Shown in pieces: positions 1 through 7,744 of a DNA stretch of 64,000 nt (position 1 is its first letter; the number at the start of each line of letters is the position of its first letter). The DNA is from Fictibacillus phosphorivorans (GTDB taxonomy: Bacteria; Bacillota; Bacilli; Bacillales; Fictibacillaceae): assembly GCF_001619875.1 (NCBI RefSeq), contig NZ_LRFC01000038.1, positions 777,533 through 841,532 on the forward strand, given 5' to 3'. The notes under the pieces are model-generated. The model saw nothing but the letters and a program-made list of their open reading frames with translations. It had not been told where the DNA came from and made no database searches. Made by a program: the position numbers and the translations under genes.

Positions 1-37
1 CGATTTGATCTTGTGTTAGCTTCAATTGAAGATCCAT
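1..37 (-). CDS. Partial CDS, first 12 codons of an unknown protein
   Basis: An ATG at 37 on the minus strand is preceded by a good ribosome binding site (AGGAG, about 6 bases upstream). The frame is open to the window edge and reads MDLQLKLTQDQI. Upstream, a plausible sigma-A promoter has a -10 of TATTAT. Too little is visible to name a product. Confidence 0.5.
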   Translation of the reverse strand, partial: MDLQLKLTQDQI

Positions 38-170
38 TTTGAACTCCTAATAGTTTAAGACGTTAAACTTATTCTAACAAAAATAATAGACACGTGTTTG
101 AATTTATTGAAAAATTTTTAAAAGTATGAAATAAAGGAGTTGACGAGGTTTTTTTGAGGAAAACAAAAAA

Positions 171-196
171 ACAGGCCTCTTCTACAAGAGTCCTGT
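171..196 (-). terminator. Rho-independent terminator of the first cold-shock gene
   Basis: Arms at 171-181 and 186-196 pair over 11 positions with one mismatch around a CTAC loop. On the minus strand the stem is followed by a T-rich run (157-170). Confidence 0.85.
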
Positions 197-211
197 TTAT
201 CTATAGGGTTA

Positions 212-412
212 TTATGCTTTACGTACGTTAGTAGCTTGAGGTCCGCGTTGTCCTTGTTCAACTTCGAACGTTACGTCTTGACCTTCGTCTAAAGATTTGA
301 AACCTTCAGCTTGGATAGCTGAGAAGTGTACGAATACATCGTCTCCACCTTCGCGCTCGATGAAACCGAAACCTTTTTCTGCGTTAAACCATTTTACTTT
401 ACCTTGTTCCAT
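212..412 (-). CDS. Cold-shock protein, CspA/CspB family
   Basis: This 66-residue protein is a single cold-shock (OB-fold) domain that binds single-stranded RNA and DNA and acts as an RNA chaperone. The RNP-1 motif KGFGFIE and the RNP-2 motif DVFVHFSAI are intact. I start it at MEQGKVKWF (412) because AGGAGG lies 8 bases upstream; an earlier in-frame ATG at 445 would add residues the family does not have. It is monocistronic, with its own promoter and terminator. A second, very similar csp gene lies at 53613 but has a much longer 5' leader, so the two are probably regulated differently. Confidence 0.95.
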   Translation of the reverse strand: MEQGKVKWFNAEKGFGFIEREGGDDVFVHFSAIQAEGFKSLDEGQDVTFEVEQGQRGPQATNVRKA

Positions 413-444
413 TTTTGTTGCCTCCTGTCGTGCCAATCCGCACA

Positions 445-473
445 ATAATACTATCTCTGCTCAAAAATATCAA
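445..473 (-). promoter_or_regulatory. Sigma-A promoter of the first cold-shock gene
   Basis: On the minus strand: -35 TTGATA (468-473), 17-base spacer, -10 TATTAT (445-450). Transcription would start near 438, giving a leader of only about 25 bases, in contrast to the second csp gene. Confidence 0.7.
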
Positions 474-789
474 GATAATTGGTTTACCTGTACAATCGAA
501 CAAAAATAATTCCTATTTATCGTAACACTTTCATAACCAATAAACAAGTGCTGATGGAAAAAGGAAATCAATATTTAGTAGCGGGTATCGCATAAAGCCA
601 CTAGAATAAGGATATGTTGAAGAAATTGTAGGAAAATATGATAAAAATGATCTATGTAAACCTTTGCAATAGTGATTAAGCCCTACTTAATCTGCTTTTA
701 ACAGCGCTTATTATTTAAGCGATTTCAGTTTGAACTTCCTTTTATTCATGGTACATTGGTAAAAATACTAAAACAAATGGCGTGATGAT
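474..789. other. Intergenic region between csp and moaA
   Basis: About 316 AT-rich bases between the divergent csp and moaA genes. I see no convincing gene, strong hairpin or repeat. The moaA promoter must lie here but no clear -35/-10 pair stands out. Confidence 0.5.
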
Positions 790-1809
790 ATGAAGAAGAG
801 TAATGTAATTACTGATCGTTTGCATCGTCCCCTTCAGGATTTGCGGATCTCTGTAACCGATCAATGCAATTTTCGGTGCACCTATTGTATGCCCAAAGAA
901 ATATTTGGACCGGACTATCCGTTTTTAACACAATCAGAGCTGCTTTCATTTGATGAGATCGAGCGAATTGCTTCTCAGTTTGCCCGCGCTGGTGTGGAAA
1001 AAATCCGTATTACCGGTGGCGAGCCTTTGCTCAGAAAAGGACTTCCAGCACTCTTGAAACGGCTCCGAGCAATAGATGGCATACGTGATATCGCATTAAC
1101 AACGAATGGTATACTTCTGCCAAGATTAGCGGGTCAGTTGAAAGAAGCAGGTATGGACCGGGTTACGGTAAGCTTAGATACACTCGATGATCATCTGTTT
1201 GGAAGAATCAATGGAAGAGGAGTAGGCGTTAAACCTGTCTTAAAAGGTATCGAAGCTGCTCATCAAGCTGGTCTTTCAGTCAAAGTAAATATGATGGTCA
1301 AAAAGGGAATCAATGATGGAGAGATTCTCCCAATGGCGCGGTATTTTAAACATACACCTTACGTTTTACGGTTTATTGAATATATGGATGTTGGCACTTC
1401 AAATGGATGGAATTGGGATGATGTTGTATCAAAGAGTGAGATTTTATCCATTATCGGGGATGAAATGCCGTTAAATCCGATCGATCAAAACTATTACGGT
1501 GAAGTCGCAAAACGATACCGTTATCGGGATGGACATGGTGAGATCGGAATCATTTCTTCTATTAGTGATACCTTTTGTTCTACTTGTACGAGAGCGAGAT
1601 TATCTGCAGATGGAAAAGTTTATACGTGCCTTTTTACTGGCAAAGGAACCGATTTCAAACACTTCCTTCGCGATGGTGCGTCAGATGAAGATCTCTTCCA
1701 ACGGATTGTGGAAACTTGGGGCAATCGTGCTGATCGCTATTCAGATGAAAGAAGAGAACAAGGTGCTCGTGAGCAAAATAAAATAGAGATGTCTTATATA
1801 GGGGGCTGA
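790..1809 (+). CDS. moaA: GTP 3',8-cyclase MoaA
   Basis: This radical SAM enzyme carries out the first step of molybdenum cofactor synthesis, converting GTP to 3',8-cyclo-GTP. The N-terminal cluster motif CNFRCTYC gives Cys26, Cys30 and Cys33. The C-terminal cluster is visible as CSTCTRAR followed by a third Cys, and the chain ends in the conserved Gly-Gly. Length (339 residues) is normal. The start is ATG 790, although the ribosome binding site is weak. No other molybdenum cofactor gene is in the window, so it stands apart from moaC, moaD/E and mog. Confidence 0.95.
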   Translation: MKKSNVITDRLHRPLQDLRISVTDQCNFRCTYCMPKEIFGPDYPFLTQSELLSFDEIERIASQFARAGVEKIRITGGEPLLRKGLPALLKRLRAIDGIRDIALTTNGILLPRLAGQLKEAGMDRVTVSLDTLDDHLFGRINGRGVGVKPVLKGIEAAHQAGLSVKVNMMVKKGINDGEILPMARYFKHTPYVLRFIEYMDVGTSNGWNWDDVVSKSEILSIIGDEMPLNPIDQNYYGEVAKRYRYRDGHGEIGIISSISDTFCSTCTRARLSADGKVYTCLFTGKGTDFKHFLRDGASDEDLFQRIVETWGNRADRYSDERREQGAREQNKIEMSYIGG

Positions 1810-1827
1810 GGAATCAGTCTCTTTTTG
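1804..1827 (+). terminator. Short terminator of moaA
   Basis: A six-pair stem (1804-1809 with 1814-1819) closes on a GGAA tetraloop and is followed by T-rich sequence. The moaA stop codon lies inside the stem. Confidence 0.6.
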
Positions 1828-2000
1828 TTGTTTAAAAATAAAAATACAGTTGATTACAGGCAGGTCTCTATTTATAGGGAAAACATCAACGTTTTGCATC
1901 TTAGATAAATCATTTGGAATTCAATCCGTATATTATCCGTGTTCTCGAAGGATACTGCTAAGAGAATTTTGCAGTTGAAGTTTGTTAATAACCATTCTAT

Positions 2001-2021
2001 AATTACTTACATAAAGTAATT
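2001..2021. promoter_or_regulatory. Perfect inverted repeat, likely repressor operator for catE
   Basis: AATTACTT (2001-2008) and AAGTAATT (2014-2021) are exact reverse complements around ACATA. The site is about 30 bases before the dioxygenase start. By position and form it resembles operators of MarR or DUF24 (HxlR) repressors that control quinone and catechol detoxification genes; the regulator itself is not in the window. Confidence 0.6.
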
Positions 2022-2051
2022 TAATAATTAATTTGAAAGAAGGTTATATAT

Positions 2052-2906
2052 ATGACACCTATTCATAAGGATACTCATATCGGAAGTGTTACATTAAAAG
2101 TAAGAAACCTGGAAAAATCAGTCCGCTTTTATACAGAAACGATCGGTCTAAGACTATTAACCAAAAGTCAGTCTGTTGCCGAATTAACAGCAGATGGCAA
2201 AACACCGCTTATCATTTTAGAAGGTAATTCAGCTCTTCAACAAAGACCCGTAAAAAGTGCAGGTTTATATCACTTGGCTTTACTTGTACCAACTAGAAAA
2301 GACCTTGCGAATATTCTGTATCATTTCATTGAAACAAACACTCAGCTCTTAGGTGCTTCTGATCATAAATTTAGTGAAGCCATCTATCTTCAAGACCCTG
2401 AAAATAACGGAATTGAAGTGTATCGCGATGTGGATCGAACAGAATGGGTTCGTGATGAAAGAGGAAAATTGCCTGCTGTCAGCGAACCTTTAGACGTACA
2501 GGGATTATTGAATGAAAGAGAAACAAATGCATGGAACGGAATTCCTCAGAACACCGTAATGGGGCATGTTCATTTAAACGTTGTTAGTGTACAGGAAGCA
2601 GAACATTTTTATGTGAACGTATTAGGATTTGAAGAGCAAACACGAATGGCGCACCATGCCCTATTTATCTCAGCAGGGGGATATCACCATCATATTGCAT
2701 TGAATATTTGGAACGGCCCGAACACTGTGGCAGCTCCTGATGACGCGACTGGTCTATTGCAATATGAAATTATTGTTCCTGGAAAACAGGAGCTTCAGAA
2801 ATTGATAAGTGCACTAGAACAAGACGAAATTCCATATATAGTTGAAGGGGATCGCATATCTTTAAAGGATCCAGCAGGTAATGGAGTGGTAATTAAGCCT
2901 TCTTAA
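2052..2906 (+). CDS. CatE-like catechol-2,3-dioxygenase, VOC superfamily
   Basis: The 284-residue protein closely resembles B. subtilis CatE in length and along its sequence, beginning with THIG and a VRFY motif. It has two vicinal-oxygen-chelate domains: an N-terminal one (about 8-130) and a C-terminal one (about 170-284) carrying the metal-binding segments GHVHLNV and YHHHIALNIW. CatE-type enzymes open catechol rings at a non-haem iron. The ribosome binding site GAAAGAAGG precedes ATG 2052. The usual partner catD (DoxX family) is missing; instead a TVP38-type membrane gene follows. The operator at 2001 suggests control by an electrophile-sensing repressor. Confidence 0.8.
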   Translation: MTPIHKDTHIGSVTLKVRNLEKSVRFYTETIGLRLLTKSQSVAELTADGKTPLIILEGNSALQQRPVKSAGLYHLALLVPTRKDLANILYHFIETNTQLLGASDHKFSEAIYLQDPENNGIEVYRDVDRTEWVRDERGKLPAVSEPLDVQGLLNERETNAWNGIPQNTVMGHVHLNVVSVQEAEHFYVNVLGFEEQTRMAHHALFISAGGYHHHIALNIWNGPNTVAAPDDATGLLQYEIIVPGKQELQKLISALEQDEIPYIVEGDRISLKDPAGNGVVIKPS

Positions 2907-2914
2907 GTTTATGA

Positions 2915-2948
2915 TTGACATCTTTTAGGGAATGTTTGTATTACAAAC
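2915..2948 (+). promoter_or_regulatory. Promoter with a palindrome over its -10, TVP38 gene
   Basis: -35 TTGACA at 2915-2920 is followed 16-17 bases later by a weak -10 (TGTATT). A perfect inverted repeat GTTTGTA-T-TACAAAC (2934-2948) overlaps the -10, which would suit a repressor site. Confidence 0.45.
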
Positions 2949-2983
2949 AATTCATAAAAAAGTCTGAGCAAAGAGGGGTCATT

Positions 2984-3658
2984 ATGAAGAAAAAAACAGG
3001 GGTGAAGTTAACAGCGATTTTTCTAATAGTTGTAATCTTGTTAGCATTAAACCATTTTGTTTTTGAAATAACCCCAATATCTTTGCGCGATTGGGTCTTG
3101 TCTTTCGGGATGGTCGCACCCATTATATATGTCATTTTGAATGTAATACGTCCATTTACGCTGTTTCCGATATCCGTTCTGTCACTTGCTGGCGGTTTGG
3201 CTTTTGGTGTTTTATGGGGTACGGTGTACACGGTTTTTTCCGCTACTATTGGCGCAATACTTTCTTTTTATATTGCAAAACATCTAGGAGGCCGTTGGTT
3301 AAAAAAGAAATCGTCTGCACCTTCTAGGGTTGAAAAATGGCAAAAAAAATTAAAAGAAAAAGGATTTGTATATATTTTGCTGTTGCGGATTATTCCGGTA
3401 TTAAATTTTGATCTTGTAAGCTATGTAGCAGGTATTTCAAAGCTAAAGCTTCGTTCTTATATTATGGCCACGATTTTAGGTGTCTTGCCAGGGACCCTTG
3501 CATACAATTTACTTGGCGATAGCTTCATTAAGGGAAATGGAGCCGTGATTGCTGTAGCGATAGGAATCGTTCTTCTCGTAGCTTGTATTCCAATTCTTTT
3601 AAAGAACAAAGAACTCCTAACAAATCAATTGCAGCAACATAAAGAAGATAATGCTTAA
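2984..3658 (+). CDS. TVP38/TMEM64 family membrane protein
   Basis: The 224-residue protein has about six hydrophobic segments and the family's central region: a glycine-rich stretch (LAGGLAFGVLWGT), an amphipathic lysine-rich loop, then an LRIIPVLNFDLVSYVAG segment. This family (also called SNARE-associated or VTT domain, related to DedA) is thought to scramble or transport phospholipids in the cytoplasmic membrane; the substrate here is unknown. I start at ATG 2984, after AGAGGGG, rather than at 2915, because the earlier start would place promoter-like DNA inside the gene. A strong terminator follows. Confidence 0.85.
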   Translation: MKKKTGVKLTAIFLIVVILLALNHFVFEITPISLRDWVLSFGMVAPIIYVILNVIRPFTLFPISVLSLAGGLAFGVLWGTVYTVFSATIGAILSFYIAKHLGGRWLKKKSSAPSRVEKWQKKLKEKGFVYILLLRIIPVLNFDLVSYVAGISKLKLRSYIMATILGVLPGTLAYNLLGDSFIKGNGAVIAVAIGIVLLVACIPILLKNKELLTNQLQQHKEDNA

Positions 3659-3659
3659 A

Positions 3660-3694
3660 CCTTGCTCTTAACATGGAGCAAGGTTTTTTTTTTT
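3660..3694 (+). terminator. Rho-independent terminator
   Basis: An eight-base perfect stem CCTTGCTC / GAGCAAGG (3660-3667, 3676-3683) is followed by eleven T. Confidence 0.95.
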
Positions 3695-3776
3695 GTTCTG
3701 GCAACATTTTGCTGTCTTGAAAGTAGTTAGTTTCCGTGAAAATACACGAGTTATGAGCACAATACTTGTTCCTTAA

Positions 3777-3791
3777 TAATAATTATTATAA
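3777..3791. promoter_or_regulatory. PerR box-like operator
   Basis: TAATAATTATTATAA differs from the PerR consensus TTATAATNATTATAA at one of the 14 defined positions. It sits just upstream of the -35 of the peroxiredoxin promoter, which fits peroxide-induced derepression. Confidence 0.65.
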
Positions 3792-3798
3792 ATTAGTA

Positions 3799-3826
3799 TT
3801 GACTTCAAAAAAGAAGTAAGTATAAT
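3799..3826 (+). promoter_or_regulatory. Sigma-A promoter of the peroxiredoxin-Dps operon
   Basis: -35 TTGACT (3799-3804), 16-base spacer, -10 TATAAT (3821-3826). Transcription would start near 3833. Confidence 0.85.
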
Positions 3827-3846
3827 AAAGAATGTGAATAAAACGT

Positions 3847-3865
3847 GATAATGATTTTCATTATC
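3847..3865. promoter_or_regulatory. Fur box
   Basis: GATAATGATTTTCATTATC matches the 19-base Fur consensus GATAATGATAATCATTATC at 17 positions. It lies just downstream of the predicted transcription start, where Fur would block the polymerase when iron is plentiful. Confidence 0.8.
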
Positions 3866-3892
3866 ATTTAAAGGTATAAGGAGTGAATTTTA

Positions 3893-4435
3893 ATGGCAGA
3901 ACGTATGGTAGGTAAACAGGCACCTCGCTTTGAGATGGAAGCGATCATGCCGAATAAAGAAACAAAAAAAGTAAGTTTAGAAGAGAACATGAAAAATGGA
4001 AAATGGACGGTTCTTTTCTTTTACCCAATGGACTTTACATTTGTTTGTCCGACAGAAATTACAGCATTGTCTGACAGATACGATGAGTTTGAAGATCTGG
4101 ATGCAGAGGTAATCGGCGTTTCTACAGATACCGTACACACGCACTTAGCTTGGATTAACACAAGCCGTGACAATAATGGACTTGGTGAATTAAACTATCC
4201 GCTCGCTGCAGACACGAACCACCGTGTTTCTCGCGATTATGGCGTTTTAATTGAAGAAGAAGGCGTTGCCTTAAGAGGGCTATTCATTATCAATCCAGAA
4301 GGTGAAATGATGTATCAAGTCGTTTTCCATAACAACATTGGCCGAGATGCTGACGAAACTTTGCGGGTTCTTCAAGCATTACAAACAGGAGGCCTCTGCC
4401 CAGCGAACTGGAAGCCAGGACAAAAGACACTTTAA
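3893..4435 (+). CDS. ykuU: 2-Cys peroxiredoxin, YkuU-like
   Basis: A typical 2-Cys peroxiredoxin of the AhpC/Prx1 class that reduces hydrogen peroxide and organic peroxides. The peroxidatic cysteine is Cys52 in FTFVCPTE and the resolving cysteine is Cys169 in GGLCPANW. The length of 180 residues is normal. ATG 3893 follows AAGGAGTG. It heads a group with a thioredoxin-like protein and Dps; the first two genes have the ykuU-ykuV order of B. subtilis. PerR-like and Fur-like boxes flank the promoter, so both peroxide and iron status probably control it. Confidence 0.92.
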   Translation: MAERMVGKQAPRFEMEAIMPNKETKKVSLEENMKNGKWTVLFFYPMDFTFVCPTEITALSDRYDEFEDLDAEVIGVSTDTVHTHLAWINTSRDNNGLGELNYPLAADTNHRVSRDYGVLIEEEGVALRGLFIINPEGEMMYQVVFHNNIGRDADETLRVLQALQTGGLCPANWKPGQKTL

Positions 4436-4460
4436 GAAAATTGAGTGAAAATGGCTTGAA

Positions 4461-4537
4461 GCGGCGGGATGGGGGAGCCTCCTAAAAAGGCACAATGCGC
4501 GAGGAGGCTCACTGTACTCTCCGTAAAAACCGAGCAA
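4461..4537 (+). repeat. Degenerate copy of a structured Bacillaceae repeat
   Basis: Between the peroxiredoxin and thioredoxin-like genes, GAGCCTCCT (475-483 within the 4 kb line) and AGGAGGCTC (4502-4510) form a nine-base perfect stem. The outer sequence (GCGGGA at the left, CCGAGCAAC at the right) resembles a decayed version of the repeats at 44771 and 59720. It lies in the transcribed spacer of the operon. Confidence 0.5.
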
Positions 4538-4588
4538 CAACTTAAACAAACAATCTAAACAAACGTTAACTTTTGGAGGAAATAAAAG

Positions 4589-5038
4589 ATGAAATTACGT
4601 GAACAAATGCCTGACCTAAATGGTGCTACTACTTGGTTGAATGATGAAGTAACAAAAGAAGAATTAGTTGGAGAAAAAGCAACATTGATTCATTTTTGGT
4701 CCGTGAGCTGCGGTCTTTGTAAAGAAGCGATGCCTGATGTGAACGAACTTCGTGACGAATATGAAGATGACTTGAACGTAGTGGCTGTGCACATGCCGCG
4801 TTCTGAAAACGATCTGGACATGAGTGTCATCGAACAGATGGCAATCGGTCATGATATCACGCAGCCAATCTATGTGGATAGCGAGCACAAATTGACGGAT
4901 GCTTTTGAAAACAAATATGTCCCTGCTTACTACGTTTTTGATAAAGAAGGTAAGCTTCGTCACTTCCAAGCTGGCGGAAGCGGAATGGACATGCTTCGCA
5001 AACGATTGAACCGTGTATTAAATGAAGAAACAAAATAA
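4589..5038 (+). CDS. ykuV: Thioredoxin-like thiol-disulfide oxidoreductase, YkuV-like
   Basis: The 149-residue protein has a thioredoxin fold with the active-site motif CGLC (Cys41, Cys44) after IHFWSVS and a cis-proline segment near YVPAYYVF. It matches B. subtilis YkuV along its whole length; YkuV has CHLC at the active site, so the Gly here should change its redox potential. There is no signal peptide, so it is cytoplasmic and probably recycles the neighbouring peroxiredoxin (inference from the gene pair). GGAGG lies 9 bases before ATG 4589. Confidence 0.92.
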   Translation: MKLREQMPDLNGATTWLNDEVTKEELVGEKATLIHFWSVSCGLCKEAMPDVNELRDEYEDDLNVVAVHMPRSENDLDMSVIEQMAIGHDITQPIYVDSEHKLTDAFENKYVPAYYVFDKEGKLRHFQAGGSGMDMLRKRLNRVLNEETK

Positions 5039-5049
5039 GGGGAGATGAA

Positions 5050-5487
5050 ATGATGAATACGATCCAAGATGTACTGAATCGCCAAGTAGCAAACTGGAAT
5101 GTACTATTTGTTAAACTGCACAACTATCATTGGTATGTAAAAGGACCACATTTTTTCACACTGCATGAAAAGTTTGAAGAGCTGTACAATGAAGCAGCAA
5201 CAAACATTGATGAACTGGCTGAGCGACTGCTCGTTCTAAAAGGAACACCTGTAGCAACAATGAAAGAATACTTGGATCTGGCTACAGTTCAAGAAGCAAA
5301 AGGAAGCGAAACGGCAGAAGAGATGGTGCAAAACGTGATTAACGATTTTGAGCTTCTAATCGCTGAAATTAAAGAAGGAATGGAAGTAACCGAGCGCGAA
5401 GGTGATGAAGTGACGCATGATATGTTACTATCCGTTCGAGAAAGTCTTGCAAAACACAACTGGATGTTGCGTGCATTCGTAAGCTAA
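5050..5487 (+). CDS. Dps/MrgA family ferritin-like DNA-protection protein
   Basis: A 145-residue four-helix protein that in this family forms a 12-subunit shell, oxidises Fe2+ with peroxide and stores the iron. The ferroxidase residues have the Listeria Dps spacing: His27, His39, Asp54 and Glu58 (His31, His43, Asp58 and Glu62 there). The segment [20 protein letters not shown] is nearly identical to MrgA. It starts 11 bases after the thioredoxin-like gene and should share the PerR/Fur-controlled promoter. Starts at 5050 and 5053 are both possible. Confidence 0.93.
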   Translation: MMNTIQDVLNRQVANWNVLFVKLHNYHWYVKGPHFFTLHEKFEELYNEAATNIDELAERLLVLKGTPVATMKEYLDLATVQEAKGSETAEEMVQNVINDFELLIAEIKEGMEVTEREGDEVTHDMLLSVRESLAKHNWMLRAFVS

Positions 5488-5494
5488 AACAGGT

Positions 5495-5522
5495 AAAGAG
5501 TGACTTCGGTCGCTCTTTTTTT
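5495..5522 (+). terminator. Terminator of the peroxiredoxin-Dps operon
   Basis: A nine-pair stem (AAGAGTGAC with GTCGCTCTT, one G-T pair) closes on a TTCG tetraloop and runs into eight T. Confidence 0.95.
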
Positions 5523-5701
5523 ATTGGAGGCTAATGAATGAAGTATGAATTATTTACAGAGTGTACAAGATTGTAAGGTTAAACATGGTGAATTTATGAT
5601 ACAATCAATAAGTATGCATTTTTGTATGATACGGATTGATTATTTCTATGAAAGCTGAATGATTATGTCTGCAAGCTTTATATAAAAGGAGAGATTTCCA
5701 T

Positions 5702-7321
5702 ATGATTACGGTAACTAACGTCGGTCTTCGCTACGGTGACCGCAAGCTGTTTGAAGACGTTAATATAAAGTTCACGCCAGGAAACTGCTATGGTTTAATC
5801 GGTGCGAACGGTGCGGGTAAATCTACATTTTTAAAAATTCTATCTGGTGAAATTGAAGCGCAAACAGGTGACGTGCACATGACACCAGGCGAACGTCTGG
5901 CTGTATTAAAGCAGAACCACTTTGAGTATGAAGATCAAGAGGTTATGCAAACCGTTATCATGGGCCATGCCCGTCTTTATGAAGTGATGCTAGAGAAGGA
6001 CGCAATCTATATGAAAGCTGATTTCTCAGACGAGGACGGAATCCGTGCAGCTGAACTTGAAGGTGAGTTTGCTGAACTTAACGGGTGGGAGGCTGAATCT
6101 GAAGCGGCGATCCTTCTTAAAGGGCTAGGCATTAAAGAAGATCTTCACACGAAAAAGCTTGCTGAATTGACAGGTTCTGAAAAAGTAAAAGTATTATTGG
6201 CTCAAGCTTTATTCGGTAAGCCAGATGTTCTCTTACTGGATGAGCCTACGAACAACTTGGACCTTCAAGCAATTCAATGGCTGGAAGATTTCTTAATTAA
6301 CTTTGAAAACACAGTTATCGTTGTATCCCATGACCGTCACTTCTTAAACAAGGTATGTACGCACATGGCTGACCTTGATTTTGGTAAGATCCAAATCTAC
6401 GTCGGGAACTACGATTTCTGGTACGAGTCTTCTCAATTAGCCCTTCGTATGGCACAAGACCAAAACAAGAAAAAAGAAGAGAAGATTAAAGAACTTCAAG
6501 CTTTCGTTGCGCGTTTTAGTGCGAATGCTTCAAAATCCAAACAAGCAACATCGCGTAAGAAGTTGTTAGATAAAATTTCTTTAGATGATATCCGACCGTC
6601 TTCTCGTAAATATCCGTACGTGAATTTTGGTATCAACCGTGAGATCGGTAACGACCTTCTTCGTGTTGATGGCCTAACAAAAACGATTGACGGCGTAAAA
6701 GTGCTTGATAACGTGAGCTTTATCATGAACAAGGACGACAAGATTGCTTTTGTTGGTAAAGAAGAGATCGCGATCTCCACTTTATTTAAAATTCTAATGG
6801 GCGAGATGGAAGCGGACAGCGGAACTTACAAGTGGGGTGTAACAACATCTCAAGCGTTCTTCCCGCGTGACAACTCTAAGTACTTTGAGGGCAGTGAGCC
6901 GACACTAGTAGATTGGTTGCGTCAATACTCTCCTGAAGACCAAACGGAAAGCTTCCTGCGCGGATTCCTTGGCCGTATGCTCTTCTCAGGCGAAGAAGTT
7001 ATGAAGAAGCCATCCGTATTATCTGGAGGAGAGAAAGTGCGTTGTATGCTTTCTAAGATGATGCTTAGCGGTTCGAACGTGTTGATTTTAGACGATCCGA
7101 CAAACCACTTGGATCTAGAATCGATTACGGCATTAAACAACGGTTTAATCAGCTACAAAGGTTCATTGATGTTCACATCACATGACCACCAGTTCGTTGA
7201 AACGATCGCAAACCGTATTATTGAGATCACGCCAAAAGGAATCATCGATAAGCAAATGTCTTACGATGAGTACTTGGCTAACGACGAATTGAAGAAACAG
7301 CGTCAGCTTATGTATCAATAA
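5702..7321 (+). CDS. ABC-F family ATPase, YkpA/YbiT type
   Basis: A soluble protein of 539 residues with two ABC ATPase domains and no membrane segment; ABC-F proteins act on the ribosome. Domain 1 has Walker A GANGAGKST (about 34-42) and Walker B LLLDEPTNNLD, but its signature is LTGSE. A charged linker (about 250-305) joins the domains. Domain 2 has a good signature LSGGE, but the Walker A position reads VGKEEIAIST without the usual GK pair, and Walker B is LDDPTN with Asp where the catalytic Glu normally is. ATP hydrolysis at the two sites is therefore probably unequal. It is transcribed alone, ending in its own terminator. Confidence 0.9.
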   Translation: MITVTNVGLRYGDRKLFEDVNIKFTPGNCYGLIGANGAGKSTFLKILSGEIEAQTGDVHMTPGERLAVLKQNHFEYEDQEVMQTVIMGHARLYEVMLEKDAIYMKADFSDEDGIRAAELEGEFAELNGWEAESEAAILLKGLGIKEDLHTKKLAELTGSEKVKVLLAQALFGKPDVLLLDEPTNNLDLQAIQWLEDFLINFENTVIVVSHDRHFLNKVCTHMADLDFGKIQIYVGNYDFWYESSQLALRMAQDQNKKKEEKIKELQAFVARFSANASKSKQATSRKKLLDKISLDDIRPSSRKYPYVNFGINREIGNDLLRVDGLTKTIDGVKVLDNVSFIMNKDDKIAFVGKEEIAISTLFKILMGEMEADSGTYKWGVTTSQAFFPRDNSKYFEGSEPTLVDWLRQYSPEDQTESFLRGFLGRMLFSGEEVMKKPSVLSGGEKVRCMLSKMMLSGSNVLILDDPTNHLDLESITALNNGLISYKGSLMFTSHDHQFVETIANRIIEITPKGIIDKQMSYDEYLANDELKKQRQLMYQ

Positions 7322-7331
7322 AACATGCAAG

Positions 7332-7371
7332 GAGTGTTAAGTCTTTTTCATAGATTTAGCACTCTTTTTTT
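7332..7371 (+). terminator. Terminator after the ABC-F gene
   Basis: Arms at 7332-7343 and 7353-7364 pair with G-T wobbles and are followed by seven T. It lies between the stop of the ABC-F gene and the GTG of the next gene, which argues against an earlier start for the latter. Confidence 0.85.
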
Positions 7372-7396
7372 GGATTTTTTTAAAGGGGGAAAAGGT

Positions 7397-7711
7397 GTGG
7401 AGCGTTTTACGGAAAATGTAATAACGATTATTAAAGAGATTCCGCGGGGCAAAGTGATGTCGTATGGCCAGATCGCGCGTAGCGCAGGAAATCCTCGTAG
7501 TGCCCGACAAGTCGTTCGCATTCTTCATTCAATGAGCAGGAAGTATAATCTTCCGTGGCATCGAGTGGTTAACGTAAAAGGGGAGATACCCATGGAGGAT
7601 GAAGAATTTTTTATCTCACAAAAATCATTATTAGAACAAGAAGGTATCCAGTTTAAAGGGAAAAACAAGATAAATATGGAATTCTACAGATATCAGCCGA
7701 TTGAAGAATAG
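7397..7711 (+). CDS. Alkyltransferase-like protein (ATL), MGMT fold without the reactive cysteine
   Basis: The 104-residue protein is the DNA-binding domain of O6-alkylguanine-DNA alkyltransferase. It has the helix-turn-helix with the arginine finger (GNPRSARQVV, Arg37) and the active-site loop, but the loop reads PWHRVV: the alkyl-accepting Cys of PCHRV is Trp54. Such ATL proteins bind O6-alkylguanine and pass the lesion to nucleotide excision repair. I start at GTG 7397 (AAAGGGGG, 7 bases upstream); an ATG at 7325 would run through the preceding terminator. UvrA and UvrB are encoded 4 kb downstream. Confidence 0.9.
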   Translation: MERFTENVITIIKEIPRGKVMSYGQIARSAGNPRSARQVVRILHSMSRKYNLPWHRVVNVKGEIPMEDEEFFISQKSLLEQEGIQFKGKNKINMEFYRYQPIEE

Positions 7712-7744
7712 ACGGTTTAGTAAATATATGGGGAGTCGAAGGAT

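Noticed and set aside
7325..7396. N-terminal extension of the ATL protein from ATG 7325
   Set aside because: The added residues are encoded by the terminator of the preceding gene; GTG 7397 has a proper ribosome binding site and matches the family length.
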